A DNA stretch of 64,000 nt, from positions 67,480,676 to 67,544,675 of the forward strand of contig CM049316.1 in the NCBI GenBank assembly GCA_026874595.1. The letters run 5' to 3'. Made by a program: the position numbers and the translations under genes. How positions within the stretch are numbered: position 1 is the first letter of the stretch; each line of letters begins with the position of its first letter. Source of the DNA: Sipunculus nudus (Eukaryota; Annelida; Sipuncula; Golfingiida; Sipunculidae). A model generated the notes under the pieces. The model was not told the origin of the DNA. It did no database searches and worked only from the letters and a program-made list of their open reading frames with translations. Shown here in pieces: positions 11,373 through 22,770 of this stretch.

Positions 11373-11644
11373 CTAAAGTGAACTGTAAAAGAATGAATAA
11401 GAAAACATGAATAACGGTCTTATTTAATGTTAAACATGTAAACATTTCCATTTAATGTTATATTTAATGTTATATAAATATATAAAGCTTATGTATATAT
11501 ACACATACACCTGCTGCTGAATACTGTAGCCTCAACAATCAAATTTGCAAAAAATGCCTGGTAGATGTCTTACAAAAATTGTAGCGGTATATACAGTGCT
11601 CCCTGTCTTCATCCGATGACATAAATGGCTGAGGGTTGAAGGCG

Positions 11645-11808
11645 TTATGTTGGCGTGTCGACGTTATCATCCATGTTTTGTTGAGTTTTTCTGACGTTGA
11701 TTTTTATAAATATGTACGTCAATGTGCTCAACACGCCACCAGCGACTTCTACAAGGCCAAAGATCAAGAACGGATCGGCGAAATTTTTGGTGACGTCAAC
11801 GATAGCGC
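11645..11808 (-). CDS. SLC16-like gene 1, coding exon 6 and stop
   Basis: The acceptor is 'atttcttcag'. The exon encodes TM12 and a short charged tail ending in TAA at 11,645-11,647. It pairs with 34,651-34,739 in unit 2, where one base is missing. Confidence 0.82.
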
Positions 11809-14271
11809 CTGAAGAAATATATCACACAGTAAGTTTATGTATAACAGAATTCTATCATAAAAAATACATGCAACGTCATAAACACACAGTTTTTAAGGGT
11901 TTCAGAGTAGAGCACAGGACTCAAAGCCGGAAGATCATGAGTTTGAAACTTAGTCGAGGAGCTGTGAGGTGGCCCCAGCCCAAGGAGACCGCTCTGCATG
12001 CTAAATTGGAAGACTGTATCCCCCGAAAATGTGATTCGCTTAGGAGAGTGCGCCTTTCGGGGGCTAAATTGCGTTACACACGCGGGACCCGCATGTGCGG
12101 TACACATGAACCTGGTTGACGCCAGAATAATCATGTGTTTCCACCCCGTCACATATTCGAAAACTGGAATGGTATTCTTTAGATGTAAATAGATCTATAG
12201 CATTAAATATACGAGGGATGAACACCTTTGCTTTTTATTTGTTTAAACTTGTGTTAACAGTTTCTAATTGTAACTGTCATTGGCTCATGCACATGATTTA
12301 ATTATGAAAATTATATAAATAATTCTAGTTCGATTACACAGTCTCCTATATTTGGTTTCCGAACCAGAAGATATTGAATCATTTAGAACATATCTGGTTG
12401 GATTTTACAGCAATACAGAGGGCAGCGGATATATTTAGACATCCGACCCTTTTGTAAGGAAGAGAATAACATATAAAACGTTAACTGAAGGTATCCCTTA
12501 TAAATATTGATATAAAAAATTAAAAGAGCTATGAGATCACAGAATATTTCTAAGGGGTGTTTATGTATGTTGAGACGTCCCCTTCCTTTAACTATTTTTA
12601 ACTATTTTACCTGTGCAAGAAATAATTTTTTTATCAGCGTTTATCTTGTTTTTCTTTCAGCGACAAATAATTTTCTTCCTTTCTCCCTGTGTTATTATAT
12701 AAAAAGAATTTTTATGTAAGCATAATATCGGTAAGTTATATCAAAAGCATCTTTCGCATCTGTGTAAGTCTGTGTAAACCATTATTTGAGTTTTTCAAGA
12801 GTCTTTGTTACCTGCGATAGGGGGCGAGATCACTGTTGATGTACCAAACGAGAAGCAGAACAATCCAGTCACGTGCTCATATTTATCTCGCGTGACGAGA
12901 TCTCCAAGAACTGCCGTCTGTAGGCTCATATAACCAGCTGAATAAGTGAAAGTATTTTGAGAGGTTATTAATAAATCAAAGTTATGGTGAGATATGTCAC
13001 AATTTGTTAAATTTACAAATCTTTAAAACGTCTTGTTTTGTCTCATTTTTTCACGTGTAATAGACCAATTTCCACGAGCATGCGCACTAAATCACGTCAG
13101 TTGTGTTCTGTTTCTGTGACAAGTTACAACTGACATAGGCAAACAGTAAATTTCATTAGTCCACCTATAGTGTTGAATTAGTGTTGAAGTGTACAATAGG
13201 CATCTGTATTTTATAATTATGACGTGTGTGTATGTGTGGTGTATGTGTGTGTACAAACAAAACAGTTACCTGTCATTCCCCCGGTGAAACCCGCATATAT
13301 ACCAAAGGCCAAATAGCCTTCCAGGACATACGAAACTGTGACTAATATTCCGACGACTAATCCACTCAATCCAAGAACGACAACGCGCCAATATCCAACA
13401 TGATCTCCAATGAAACCGAATATAGGTCGTAAGACAGCACTGGTTATCCCCATTATAGTCACGGCAAACGCCGCCTTTTTCTTTTCTACTCCGACTGACT
13501 CAAGTCTTGCTGGTAAAAACAAATAGGCTATCACGTGACCTGCCAGTATCATAGAGGAGCTGATTAAGAACAGGGGTACCCGGATGTTGTAACAAACTGA
13601 AAAATCGAAAATGCTTCGTATGAAAGACTTGAAAGTGAATTTCATTTTGCTTTGCGAAGCTCCTCCTGTTCCTGGTGTGTAGAATGGTCGCAAGAGGGCA
13701 CCACATACTGCAGCTTGAAGTTGAATGGCGCCGAGAACAAGGACTGCGCCTCTCCACCCGTACTCGTCTATAAATGAAAAATACAGACAGAGAAGCAATA
13801 TATCTCTTCATTTATCTCTACGCACGTACAACAATACCCTCCTAGCCTACCATACACACAGGTCGCACTTTTGTCAGAGACGTAGGAGTGGCACCACATA
13901 CCATGTCAAAAATTATTCTTTAAGCATCACCTGTGCGGTCCGGTGGAAATAAAAATGGTTAAGCGAAAAATAATCTAACAAACCCTGGTGAAAACATTGC
14001 CTCCTTGGCAACCTTACCTATGAGTACGCGGGTGATGAGTGGAAGACCGATAGTACCCAGCCCTATTCCGAACGCTAACAGCCCCATCGCCAGAGAACGA
14101 TGTTTGTTGAAGTACTGGAGAATAACAAGAATCGAGCACATCCCATAACAGCCGATACCAAGACCTGGAAAAGCAAGAAACAGACGGGAAAAGTCTACAG
14201 CTAACCGGAAAGGGGACAATTGAACCCTGATAATTGCATGTTTGTATGTGTGTGTTTGTATGTGTGTTTGT

Positions 14272-14306
<35 letters not shown>

Positions 14307-15108
14307 GGGGCAGAGGGAGAGAGACAGAGACAGATAGGACACAGGAAGACAGAGACAGAGAGGAGACAGGAACAAGGAAAGAGACAGATAAAGAGACACA
14401 GAGAGACAGAGAGGGAGTCAGACGGAGAGACACAGAGAGAGAGAGGGAGGGAGACAGACAGAGAGAGAAAAAGACAGAGAAAGAGAGTCAGAGACAGAGA
14501 GGAGACATGGACAGAAAGAGAGACAGACAGAGACAGAAAGGAGACAGGGACAGAGAGAGACAGAAAGAGAGACACAGAGAGACAGAGAGGAGACAGGGAC
14601 AAAGAGAGAGACAGAGACAGAGAGGAGACAGTGACAGGAAGAGAGAGAGAGAGACAGAAAAAGAGACACAGAGAGACAGAGAGGGAGACAGGCAGAGAGA
14701 AAAAAAGTCAAAGAGAGATAGCGACAGAGAGGAGACAGGGATAGAGAAGAGGGACACAGAGGGGCAGAGTGGGAGACAGACAGAGAGAAAAAAATGAGTG
14801 AGACTAAGACAGAGACAGAGAGGAGATAGGGACAGGGAGAGACAGAAAGAGAAAAAGAGAGAGACAGAGAGGGAGACAGGCAGAGAGAAAAATACAGAGA
14901 GTGACAGACAGAGACAGAGAGGAGACAGGGAACGAGAGAGAGGCAGAGACAAAGACAAGACAGGGTCAGAGAGAGAGACAGAAAGGAGACAAAGAAAGTC
15001 AGAGAATGAGACAAACAGAGAGAAAAAAAACGACAGAGAGAGACAGACAGACCGACAGCAGAAAGACAGACAGAGACACAGCGAGAGATAGAGAGAGGAC
15101 AGAGAGAG

Positions 15109-15174
<66 letters not shown>

Positions 15175-17026
15175 AGAGATGTTACAGGATAGGTGACAGT
15201 TTGAACCCTGATAAGTGTATGATTTTAGGTATCTGTGAGAGAGAGAAAGGCAGAGGGAGACAACACAAATAGAAAGACAGAGAGAGATAAAGGTAGACAG
15301 AGAACCAGATACAGAGAGAAAGAGAGAACAATCAAGGATGGCGATATATATGAATGTGTCAATCGATGAAAGAACACCGATTATCGATGGCTCGTACAAG
15401 TATTGAAATATTATTGATGGCTTCGACCAAGGTTGAAAGATTATCAACGGCCATGTTTAGAATGGACACCATTTTTTATGTAAAAACTTATAATTAACGT
15501 CCGAAACTCGAGGGTGAAGCTTTTTTATCATTCTGTATCACACATGTAAATTAAGCTGTTAAAGAGACTGTGTAACAGAGACTCTGCTAGTCTATCAGGA
15601 GAGTTTAAGAAGTTTGAACATACCAGCTTTTTACTTCCTTCATCAATTCGATGCTATTGGGCTTCGGCTATATTTATGTATGGCATTTATTTTATTAAGA
15701 TACAGTCTATTTTCAAGGAAATTATCAATGGTGAATGCTGTAACTAAGGACTATAAGACCACACCCAAAAATGCATTGGTCTACGGACTCTGAGAATAAA
15801 AAATAAAAAATTGTCTGAGCGAGCGAAATTTTTATTTTTTAAAGTAATCAGTAGAGACACAATACGCAGAAGAACGCCTTAATCCTTGAAATATGTCCAT
15901 TTCCAAAACGTTTTGAATTATTTCATGGAATTAAGGCGCTAGCACAAATAAGCAGCCAGGTCCTTATTTGTAAAAACATTCTGTGCGGATTAAAGGGGCC
16001 CAATCACCTATAAAGCTTGTTGAATCAACAAGAAAAAAAGTGTCTTCTCTTTGAAATAAATTGGTACCTGCAAAATATTGTCTTGAAACTGTGTGCATCG
16101 CGGAGCCAGATCACGTGTCAATCATGAGTTGACTTGGTAAAAAAAATGAAATACATGGTCCTGCTGGCTGACACGCCGCATGTTGAGCCTCACAATCGGA
16201 CCTCCGGTGATGCGGCCTTGTTTTGGTAAACATAACACAGGACTGTGTTTACAAACACGCACAACAATAACAAGGTGTAAATCAGCTATATGTGAGGTAC
16301 TGAGACCGTGTGCTGGGATGGTTTTGCTGGAAAACATTTGTATGATGCAAAATTGAACTGATAGTGTGAAAGAACAGGCATAATATTATTCATGATTATG
16401 TCCCTTTAATATATCTAATGATGGCCAACCAATATTGTTAAAACAATGCCCGGCTATGCAACATGTATTTACCTTGGACAGCTCCAAGGAACAACTGCAC
16501 AAGCGGAAGTCCGGGTGAAAAAGCGGATATGACGTGAGCCACGCAAGCAATGATGGATCCGGCGATCACCACACGGCGAGATCCGAACTGCTTTGTGATT
16601 GTCCCTAGAACGAGTCCTGAAATAACCATATAGAGACATTAATAATTCATGAGTGTAACGTAACTGCAATGAACAAAATATATATGAAATAACCTTTCTG
16701 AATCTCGATATCATAAGAACAGACAGGATATAAAATAACAAAATACTTGAACATGTTCATATTTGAACATGTTTATATTCAGTACACACAGACACATGTT
16801 CCACACATTTTAATGAATAGTTACCTATTATGCCAGAGAAGCCGACATTAAGAGAGCCGATCAAAGCAACTTCGGCTTTTGGTCTTTCGAAGTATTCCAG
16901 CAGCTCCGGATAGAACACACTCTGAGAGATGATTGCTCCGGAAAATAAGATGTTGAGTACGATACTGGCCACAAGGACAACCCAGGCGTAGCCCTTATCC
17001 TGTACGTCCCCACGGCGTGACGTCAT
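11645..17026 (-). CDS. Monocarboxylate-transporter-like protein (SLC16 family), intact copy
   Basis: Six coding exons join to 1,281 nt (426 residues plus stop): 17,026-16,825, 16,616-16,473, 14,164-14,018, 13,767-13,270, 12,937-12,812 and 11,808-11,645. Every junction is GT-AG and every intron is phase 1. Family evidence: the N-terminal 'DKGYAWVVL' matches the SLC16 signature of TM1, and 'YFNKHRSLAMG' matches the second signature between TM4 and TM5. The rest alternates hydrophobic helices as expected for a 12-helix MFS carrier, with a charged 'LRPIFGFIGD' block after the short central loop. The tails and loop are short for the family. Proton-linked transport of a monocarboxylate-type solute across a membrane is the family role; the substrate is unknown. 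A splice acceptor lies 2 nt before the ATG, so at least one 5' untranslated exon lies upstream (higher coordinates). Confidence 0.88.
11895..12140 (+). repeat. tRNA-derived SINE-like repeat in intron 5 of gene 1
   Basis: The A-box-like 'agtagagcacaggactc' and the B-box-like 'gagtttgaaac' are spaced as in a tRNA. A short conserved body follows. The paralogous copy at 34,835-35,070 has a better B box (gagtttgaatctc). Because it is in both units, it predates the duplication. Confidence 0.45.
12812..12937 (-). CDS. SLC16-like gene 1, coding exon 5
   Basis: This exon is 126 nt, from acceptor 'cttattcag' to donor GTAACA. It encodes 'GYMSLQTAVLGDLVTRDKY' and most of TM11 (GLFCFSFGTSTVISPPIAG). Confidence 0.85.
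13270..13767 (-). CDS. SLC16-like gene 1, coding exon 4
   Basis: This exon is 498 nt, from acceptor 'catttatag' to donor GTAACT. It holds TM6 ('DEYGWRGAVLVLGAIQLQAA'), the short central loop, TM7, TM8 with 'VLRPIFGFIGD', and TM9-10. Confidence 0.88.
14018..14164 (-). CDS. SLC16-like gene 1, coding exon 3
   Basis: This exon is 147 nt, from acceptor 'cttttccag' to donor GTAAGG. It encodes 'GLGIGCYGMCSILVILQYF' followed by the KHRSLAMG signature and TM5. The frame reads on into the intron, which makes the open frame look longer. Confidence 0.88.
14273..15345 (+). repeat. 1-kb (GA)/(GACAGA)n purine array in intron 2 of gene 1
   Basis: This stretch is almost entirely purine on the plus strand, built from GAGA and GACAGAGA words with a 12-base G run near 14,298. 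The long open frames on both strands here, rich in S/L or R/E/D, are low-complexity artefacts. A homologous but shorter array lies in the same intron of gene 2 (46,412-47,212). Confidence 0.9.
15875..15938. repeat. Short inverted repeat (hairpin) in intron 2, conserved in both copies
   Basis: 'cgccttaatcc' pairs with 'ggaattaaggcg' across a 40-nt loop. The equivalent at 47,778-47,840 keeps both arms almost unchanged while flanking intron sequence has drifted. Confidence 0.5.
16473..16616 (-). CDS. SLC16-like gene 1, coding exon 2
   Basis: This exon is 144 nt, from acceptor 'ttatttcag' to donor GTAAAT. It encodes 'GLVLGTITKQFGSRRVV', an MFS loop 2-3 pattern, then a transmembrane helix. Confidence 0.88.
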
Positions 17027-17028
17027 CG
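16825..17028 (-). CDS. SLC16-like gene 1, coding exon 1
   Basis: The acceptor 'ttctattacag' is followed by 2 nt and then the ATG (17,026-17,024). The exon encodes the short N-terminus and TM1-TM2, including 'DKGYAW'. The donor is GTAACT at 16,824. It ends in phase 1. Confidence 0.88.
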
Positions 17029-17886
17029 CTGTAATAGAAATATTATAAGTGAGAAAACACTCACAGAGCGCATGCATCCACCGGAACTTATAACGCTCAC
17101 AATAATATTTAAAAGGGAACTATATCTGGAGCTTATTAACCATGACAATCCCCTAAACCCTTAAAACGTTTATAATAATAACCAGGAATGGAGACACAAC
17201 GCACACAGGAATTCGTGTTGTTTATATCCACGGGCTCATTATATATGGGGCATGCACCAGAATAATCCAGACACATCTAACAAGGACATCTGTAAGCAAG
17301 ACACAGTTTCCTCTCAACTTGCGCACATATGCAACCAATCACCCTTACATGTTTTTTTTCCGTTTGTCAACGTTACTTGAGGGTAAAAACTCATACATCT
17401 GTTACAGATACGTTATAAGAACTTTTCTGGAAAGGAATAATATACAATTCATTAATATATACGTATTGAAAACCGTTTGTAGAAACGGCTTGAGTTTTTG
17501 CTTCTTGTCAGCTCAATTAGAAAAACACCTACTCTCAATAATGCTGTCATTTGTCGTCATTTTGGTGGGTGCTTAGACTGGCAGAAAACTATGACGCAAT
17601 TCATGTGCGGCCGATCTAATGTAATTATAACAGCCTTTTGATTGCCTTGTCACGGTCTGATCAATGACAGAAAACATTCAACAGACATGATTGATTCAAT
17701 ACACACTGTACTTCCTTTAACATATCCTACAAATGTAACACAAAGGTTTTTTATAATAAATGTGTTGAGAGAGGTAACAGACGCGGTCATGCGGGACCTC
17801 CCCCGCTCCTATTCTCCAGGAGTATTGATAAATAGCTAATATGCATCATCGTTTTCTAATTAATTTCCATTTTCACACACACACAC

Positions 17887-17946
<60 letters not shown>

Positions 17947-18044
17947 AAGTTGGTCATCACCAAACTATGTTTATCTTTAAGCCGTTTGTAAACACAGCAA
18001 TGTTGACAAACGGAAAGACCATGTCACCTTCGGTGGTTGAGTCC
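17029..18044. other. Upstream region of gene 1, no gene seen
   Basis: This region is collinear with 48,689-49,626 in unit 2. It is probably intron or 5' flank of the transporter gene on the minus strand. I see no recognisable coding exon. It holds a (TA)n run at 17,889-17,943. Confidence 0.5.
17889..17943. repeat. (TA)n microsatellite
   Basis: A pure TA run. The same place in unit 2 (about 49,501-49,520) has only a short TA/TG run. Confidence 0.9.
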
Positions 18045-18289
18045 CTATATGAGAGATTTGAAAGATCAGTCGTTGCAAAATGCTCTTTGCAAAACTTTGG
18101 GGTGCCTCACTTGCCAACAAATATACTTGGCTTTTTTTTGCGGCCCCCACTTGTTATAACTTTGTGGAGATAAACATAAGGACCACCCTGTGTGAGGTGG
18201 GATGGGCGTTTGCAGGTCTACTTCTCATGAAAGGTTCTGGGGATTATCCTATATATCGTAACATTATTGTAGAGTGTGTGTGTGTATGG

Positions 18290-18430
18290 GGGGGGGCGAG
18301 ACCCTCTGGTACCATCCCTTTTTTTTCTTCTGCAAATTTTATAAAGGTTTCACACCCAATTTTGTGGCCTTGACCCTTTCTCATTAGTCTTACAGGGTTG
18401 AACCTCTTTTGCAAAATCCTGGATCCACCC
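18290..18430 (+). repeat. Copy of the dispersed repeat ending 'aaaatcctggatccaccc'
   Basis: This belongs to the same family as 70-245 and 27,420-27,545. A G run and 'cgagaccctctgg' at the left lead through 'ttgtggccttgaccc' and 'tcattagtc' to the terminus 'aaaatcctggatccaccc'. Confidence 0.5.
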
Positions 18431-18662
18431 ATGTTAATTGTGCTCTCAAATAAGTGTCAATGATGATTTCAGGGGCAGGTATATAATACAAGTATATTCG
18501 ATCACTTGGCCATATCATCCTGTTGAAATGTTGCTATTGGTAATATGGGGATCGTGTTATCTGTAGAATTGCAGTTCCACTGTTTATAAATGTTTGGCTA
18601 GGTCACGTGATACATTGAAGTCCTATTCACGGTTCACAGAGCTAGATACAGTGGAACCCAAG

Positions 18663-18666
<4 letters not shown>

Positions 18667-18735
<69 letters not shown>
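18667..18735. repeat. (TA)n microsatellite
   Basis: A near-pure TA run with one GTATAT interruption, within the unit 1-specific insertion. Confidence 0.9.
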
Positions 18736-18742
<7 letters not shown>

Positions 18743-18969
18743 CAGTTGTATTTAGTCATCATTTGTTGCAAAAACTGATGACAGAGTGCGGAGTGCCGGC
18801 ACTCAACAAAGATGGATGACACCACACAGTTCATCCTGACCCCGGTCACTTTACAATAGACCTCCGCAACTGATATTCACATTAGGCTACAATATCTTGA
18901 GAGTGCCATACGCTCTGAGTGTGTGGTACGAAACTAATTAGTCCTGAAATGCCTGCAAAAAGCCTTGTG

Positions 18970-18973
<4 letters not shown>

Positions 18974-19047
<74 letters not shown>
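18974..19047. repeat. (CT)n(TA)n compound microsatellite
   Basis: A CT run of about 28 bp continues into a TA run, within the unit 1-specific insertion. Confidence 0.9.
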
Positions 19048-19050
<3 letters not shown>

Positions 19051-19899
19051 TAATCTTTGGGCCCCCGCTATGCTATGAAATGTTGCTATGGTTAATGTAA
19101 CGTTTTTATGTGTAGAGTTGTAGTTCCACTCATTATAAATGTATTGTAGTTATACAATGGTGTCAAATTCAAGGTTCCAAGGGCCTGACACACACGTAAT
19201 ATATTGGTTTTATTACGCTTTGGGTCGACTTTGCTTGTTTGCGAGGTATTTGATTTATAGCACAGAAAGCGTTCAAGCACTGTCGTGTGAGTTAGTTTAA
19301 ATGTAACATCATTGTGCTCTAACAGAAATCTTGAACCAATTCCACTACACGCTGTACGCTTACCGAGTTAATTCCGACACTAAATAGGCTAATTCAGCTC
19401 AATTGTAAAGGTACATATCATTTTCAATATTATGTGCATTATCCCATGCTATTTGTTCATTTAGGGTGAATACAAAAGTTTCCCAATAAACCATTAAGGT
19501 ACCCAGACATATTGCACATTGTTATGGTTCTGTGTATGAGTAAACGCAGTATACCTGTTTATTTACAATAACAAGCCCGCGTGACCGGAGGCCCATTCTT
19601 GAGCATGCATTCTTTAACAACTCCAAAATATGGAGAATTAACATAAAAAAGAAATAAAGGAAGAAACACGGGTTTAAAGCTTGAAAAAAATCTTGATTAG
19701 TGAAGTTGCTCGGTAAGGTCCCATTCGCATTGTTTATGTTCAACGCCACTGGTCGCGCCCGATACAAGCTTATTTTTACTCTTGTACATGAGTAACCATA
19801 TGGATTAAGAATAAAATATCTGCAGATACCATATTTTAATTAACACTCTATATTGCATGTATAATTAACATAACTGGTGTATGAATAGATCCATTCAAG

Positions 19900-20275
19900 A
19901 GAACTTTGTTTAGCAAGTTGATTTTTCTTCCCTTACGAGGTATGCTAAGATATAATCTGAGTTAAAGGAATGCTATATTTAATGTTTATCACGAGCCGAC
20001 GGGTCTCACATGTTTTTGTGATTGACAATAATACTGAGTTGCCCATGTGGTGAAAATAAGATTCTCGTTTTTTTTTCTTGCTTTTAAGCCGTTTAAGTGA
20101 CTGATTTTAAGTCCATTTTAAAGAACTGTGTTTAGCAAGTCGATTTTTGTTCCATTACGAGGTATGCTATGTTACTGTCTGAGTTATAAAATGCTATATT
20201 TCACGTAAACCACAGGTGAACTGGTTTCATATGTGTTTGTGTCTTAGGGTAATTGCAAATGTAGTGCAATTAAAA
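19900..20275. repeat. Diverged tandem duplication, period about 210 bp
   Basis: 'agaactttgtttagcaagt' followed by 'ttacgaggtatgcta' at about 19,899-19,950 recurs at about 20,121-20,170. The matching tail ('gctatattta...', then 'tcacatgtttttgtg' / 'tcatatgtgtttgtg') also recurs. The copies are diverged, so this is an old event. Confidence 0.6.
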
Positions 20276-22676
20276 TTCTTGTTACTTCGAGGTTTTATAC
20301 CGGACAACGGACTGATATTGACGTTGTTTTCCAGCTGTCTGACAATACCTGAACATGGTTCACTTTTTTAATTACTCCAAACAGATAATTACTGGCAGAA
20401 GCTCTCTTTAATTAAAGGCCACTCGCCGTATATTTTGATTCCACGTACCACTGGCTTCTTAAAAATGACAGTTACAGTTTCCAATCCATGTTAAAGGTCA
20501 TGGTAAAAATGATAAAAAATGTAGCTCTTTAAAGATTAAAACACACTAGTCGACAAAAAAACAAGATAAGCAATTCAATGTTTAAAACTGATGTTCGTTC
20601 TTTGTCATATTTTGTCTAGCAATATGATATAGAAATAAAACCAGTAAAGAAAAACCAATTTCGTAGCGATCATGACAACTCCCCCCCCCCCCGGACAATG
20701 ATCCCCCGGATAATTACCCCCTGATATAATAACACCCCCGAACTATTAACCCTTGCCGGTCAATAACTCTGAGATACAATTACTCGACGGATTAAATTAC
20801 CCCCTGGTAAATCTTATTCAATATATACATAAAATTTACTGTTTAATATATGTAATTATAATCGAATAAATGAATATATTAAGAGAAATTAAATTAGAAA
20901 AGGGTTTAAATTATAAATGGAATTAAATTATGTATCATATTATCATTATTTGTTTGTTTTTATGATGATGCTTGTATATAGCCTTTATAGCGAGTCTCAT
21001 TAGTATCATATAATGTGATGTACCTAGATAAAGGCTGTCTCCAGTACACTGGACCTTAAAGTGTATGGGAAAATGGTTGCGAGGAGGGTATTAATGATGA
21101 GTTCAGACTTACTTTTTAATTAGTTAGTCTTAAAATGATCTTGGGCGATTGGCAAACCATTAACATGTAAAATATCACCCTTCATATTTTTCTCAAATTC
21201 TACCACTACTTTGTAATTTATTTTCCAAACGGGGGGCAATTTTCTGAAGGGGGGGGGGGGCGGGGGGCGGTTATTGTGGAGTAATTGTTTGGGGAGGGGG
21301 GGGGGGGGGGGGTTCGGTTGTAGTTATCCTAGAGCCAACACAACAGAGGTCAAAATAAGTTGGAACCGTCAATGACTTGTATCTGTTTCCCAGTGACATT
21401 ATAAACAGTTTAGATTGAGTCATCTGACAACAGTCATTATGTTTTTTATACAAACAAATTAAATCATCGAATTAAAGTTTCCTTAACAGAAGTTTAAAAT
21501 ACACTTTATACGTACCTATTTAATTTATTTTGATCGGCAGATTATTAATCTTTTCTGACTTCATTACTGAAAATGGAAAAAGAAATATTTCGGCTCACGG
21601 AAATAAATCAACGATGGTGGTGGCACCTGTGAAATATGTGCTGATAGCTTTTAACATTTCTAGGATATTTTTCAGCAGACATAACATTATGTATGCAAGT
21701 ACATCCAATTGCAAAAAGCTTGCGACTGAGCAATTTTCAGTTTCGTGAAGACGCCTTTTTGGAAATAATAAATGAATTCATACTGATGTTATTCTCTTTC
21801 CTCTGATTAATTATTAATCGTATGATTTGAAAGCCAAAATATCAATATCTTTCTACTTTTCTTTAAATTGAGTCAGAAACTTAGAAAGACAAAATGTAGG
21901 TCAACATAGGTGGCGTCACCAAAAACTCATATTTGCATATGTATCACGTGGTCAATAAGTCTCTCATGTTTCATAATGACATTTGCAGAGACCGACGAGA
22001 TATTTGGTAACAGTAGACAAAAGACATTGGGCAGTGGACGACAGACGCTGTGCCAACGCATAATATCACCTAGTCGACAAAGGTCACTCTAGTGAAAGGA
22101 AATTGTTTAATTATTTGAAATGATTTTTTTAAACAGCACACATTTAATGCTATTTGAAGCAATGTCATTCCGAGCCACGAAGATCGGCCGACTGCTATAT
22201 CGGTTATTATCTGTCCAAGCCATCCACTTTTGTGTGGAAAACACTGTTCCACCACATCGAATAATGCTGACCGGAGCTTTATATTTGTTATTACACTAGC
22301 TATGACTTGTTCTTGAGATCTTGAGAATAGCTTGATTTTACATTCAAAAAGTCCTGGTTGTTTTCTAAAAGTATGCCTAGCGAAATTTGGATGCGATATG
22401 ATTTCGTAATTTCCTAAAGCAACGTTTTATCGTAGATATCTCAGATTCGTATCGTATTTTCCCGTACATTTAGAATTTTTGAGCAAACGGGGATGTGATA
22501 ATCAGATAAAATACTGATGAACAACATGGATGCCCATGATAGAGCTGGTTCTATAATTAGCAGAATCTTGGCTTTAAGCACCACAAACAGGAAATAAAAG
22601 AAGGATACTACAAGGAAAAGGACAAAGCCACTTAATTCCAACGTTATAATATTTCGATACAACACGTTAGGAAGCC

Positions 22677-22770
22677 AGGTACGATACGAAATTTTCGACA
22701 TGCCCTAAAAAAAAAGGTACGATACGAAATTGTCGACATGCTCTTAAAAAAAAGGTACGATACGGAGCAA
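22677..22770. repeat. Short tandem repeat with 'ggtacgatacgaaat' core
   Basis: There are three head-to-tail units of about 50 bp containing 'ggtacgatacg(a/g)', 'tcgacatg' and an A run. The inverted form 'ttcgtatcgtatt' occurs at 22,446 and 22,779. Unit 2 has a single 'ttcgtatcgtatt' (51,174) and lacks the array. Confidence 0.6.

Larger units (their letters stand above)
18045..20487. mobile_element. 2.4-kb insertion found only in unit 1
   Basis: Unit 2 reads straight through this point (about 49,626, 'gagtccatgttaa'), whereas unit 1 interrupts it after 'gagtcc' and resumes at 'atgttaa'. A 'tcc' is present at both edges. The insert contains two (TA)n/(CT)n runs, a copy of the dispersed 'ctggatccaccc' repeat (18,290-18,430), a duplicated 'gaaatgttgctat...gttccact' block (about 18,524 and 19,078) and a 210-bp tandem duplication (19,900-20,275). 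I found no transposase or RT frame, so its class is unknown. Confidence 0.5.

Noticed and set aside
11697-12152. Open frames on both strands over the last transporter exon and its intron
   Set aside because: The plus-strand frame is a shadow of minus-strand exon 6 running into a SINE. The other frames have no support.
14201-15447. Several long open frames on both strands, Ser/Leu-rich or Arg/Glu-rich
   Set aside because: They are translations of the (GA)n array in intron 2. The same artefact appears at 46,211-46,892. Their composition is pure low complexity and they interrupt a conserved intron.
20680-21320. Long G/C homopolymer runs as possible quadruplex sites
   Set aside because: Similar runs occur at many places (8,580, 27,450, 49,872, 57,637, 58,419) in association with dispersed repeats. 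Their lengths are also the most error-prone part of an assembly, so I do not read function into them.
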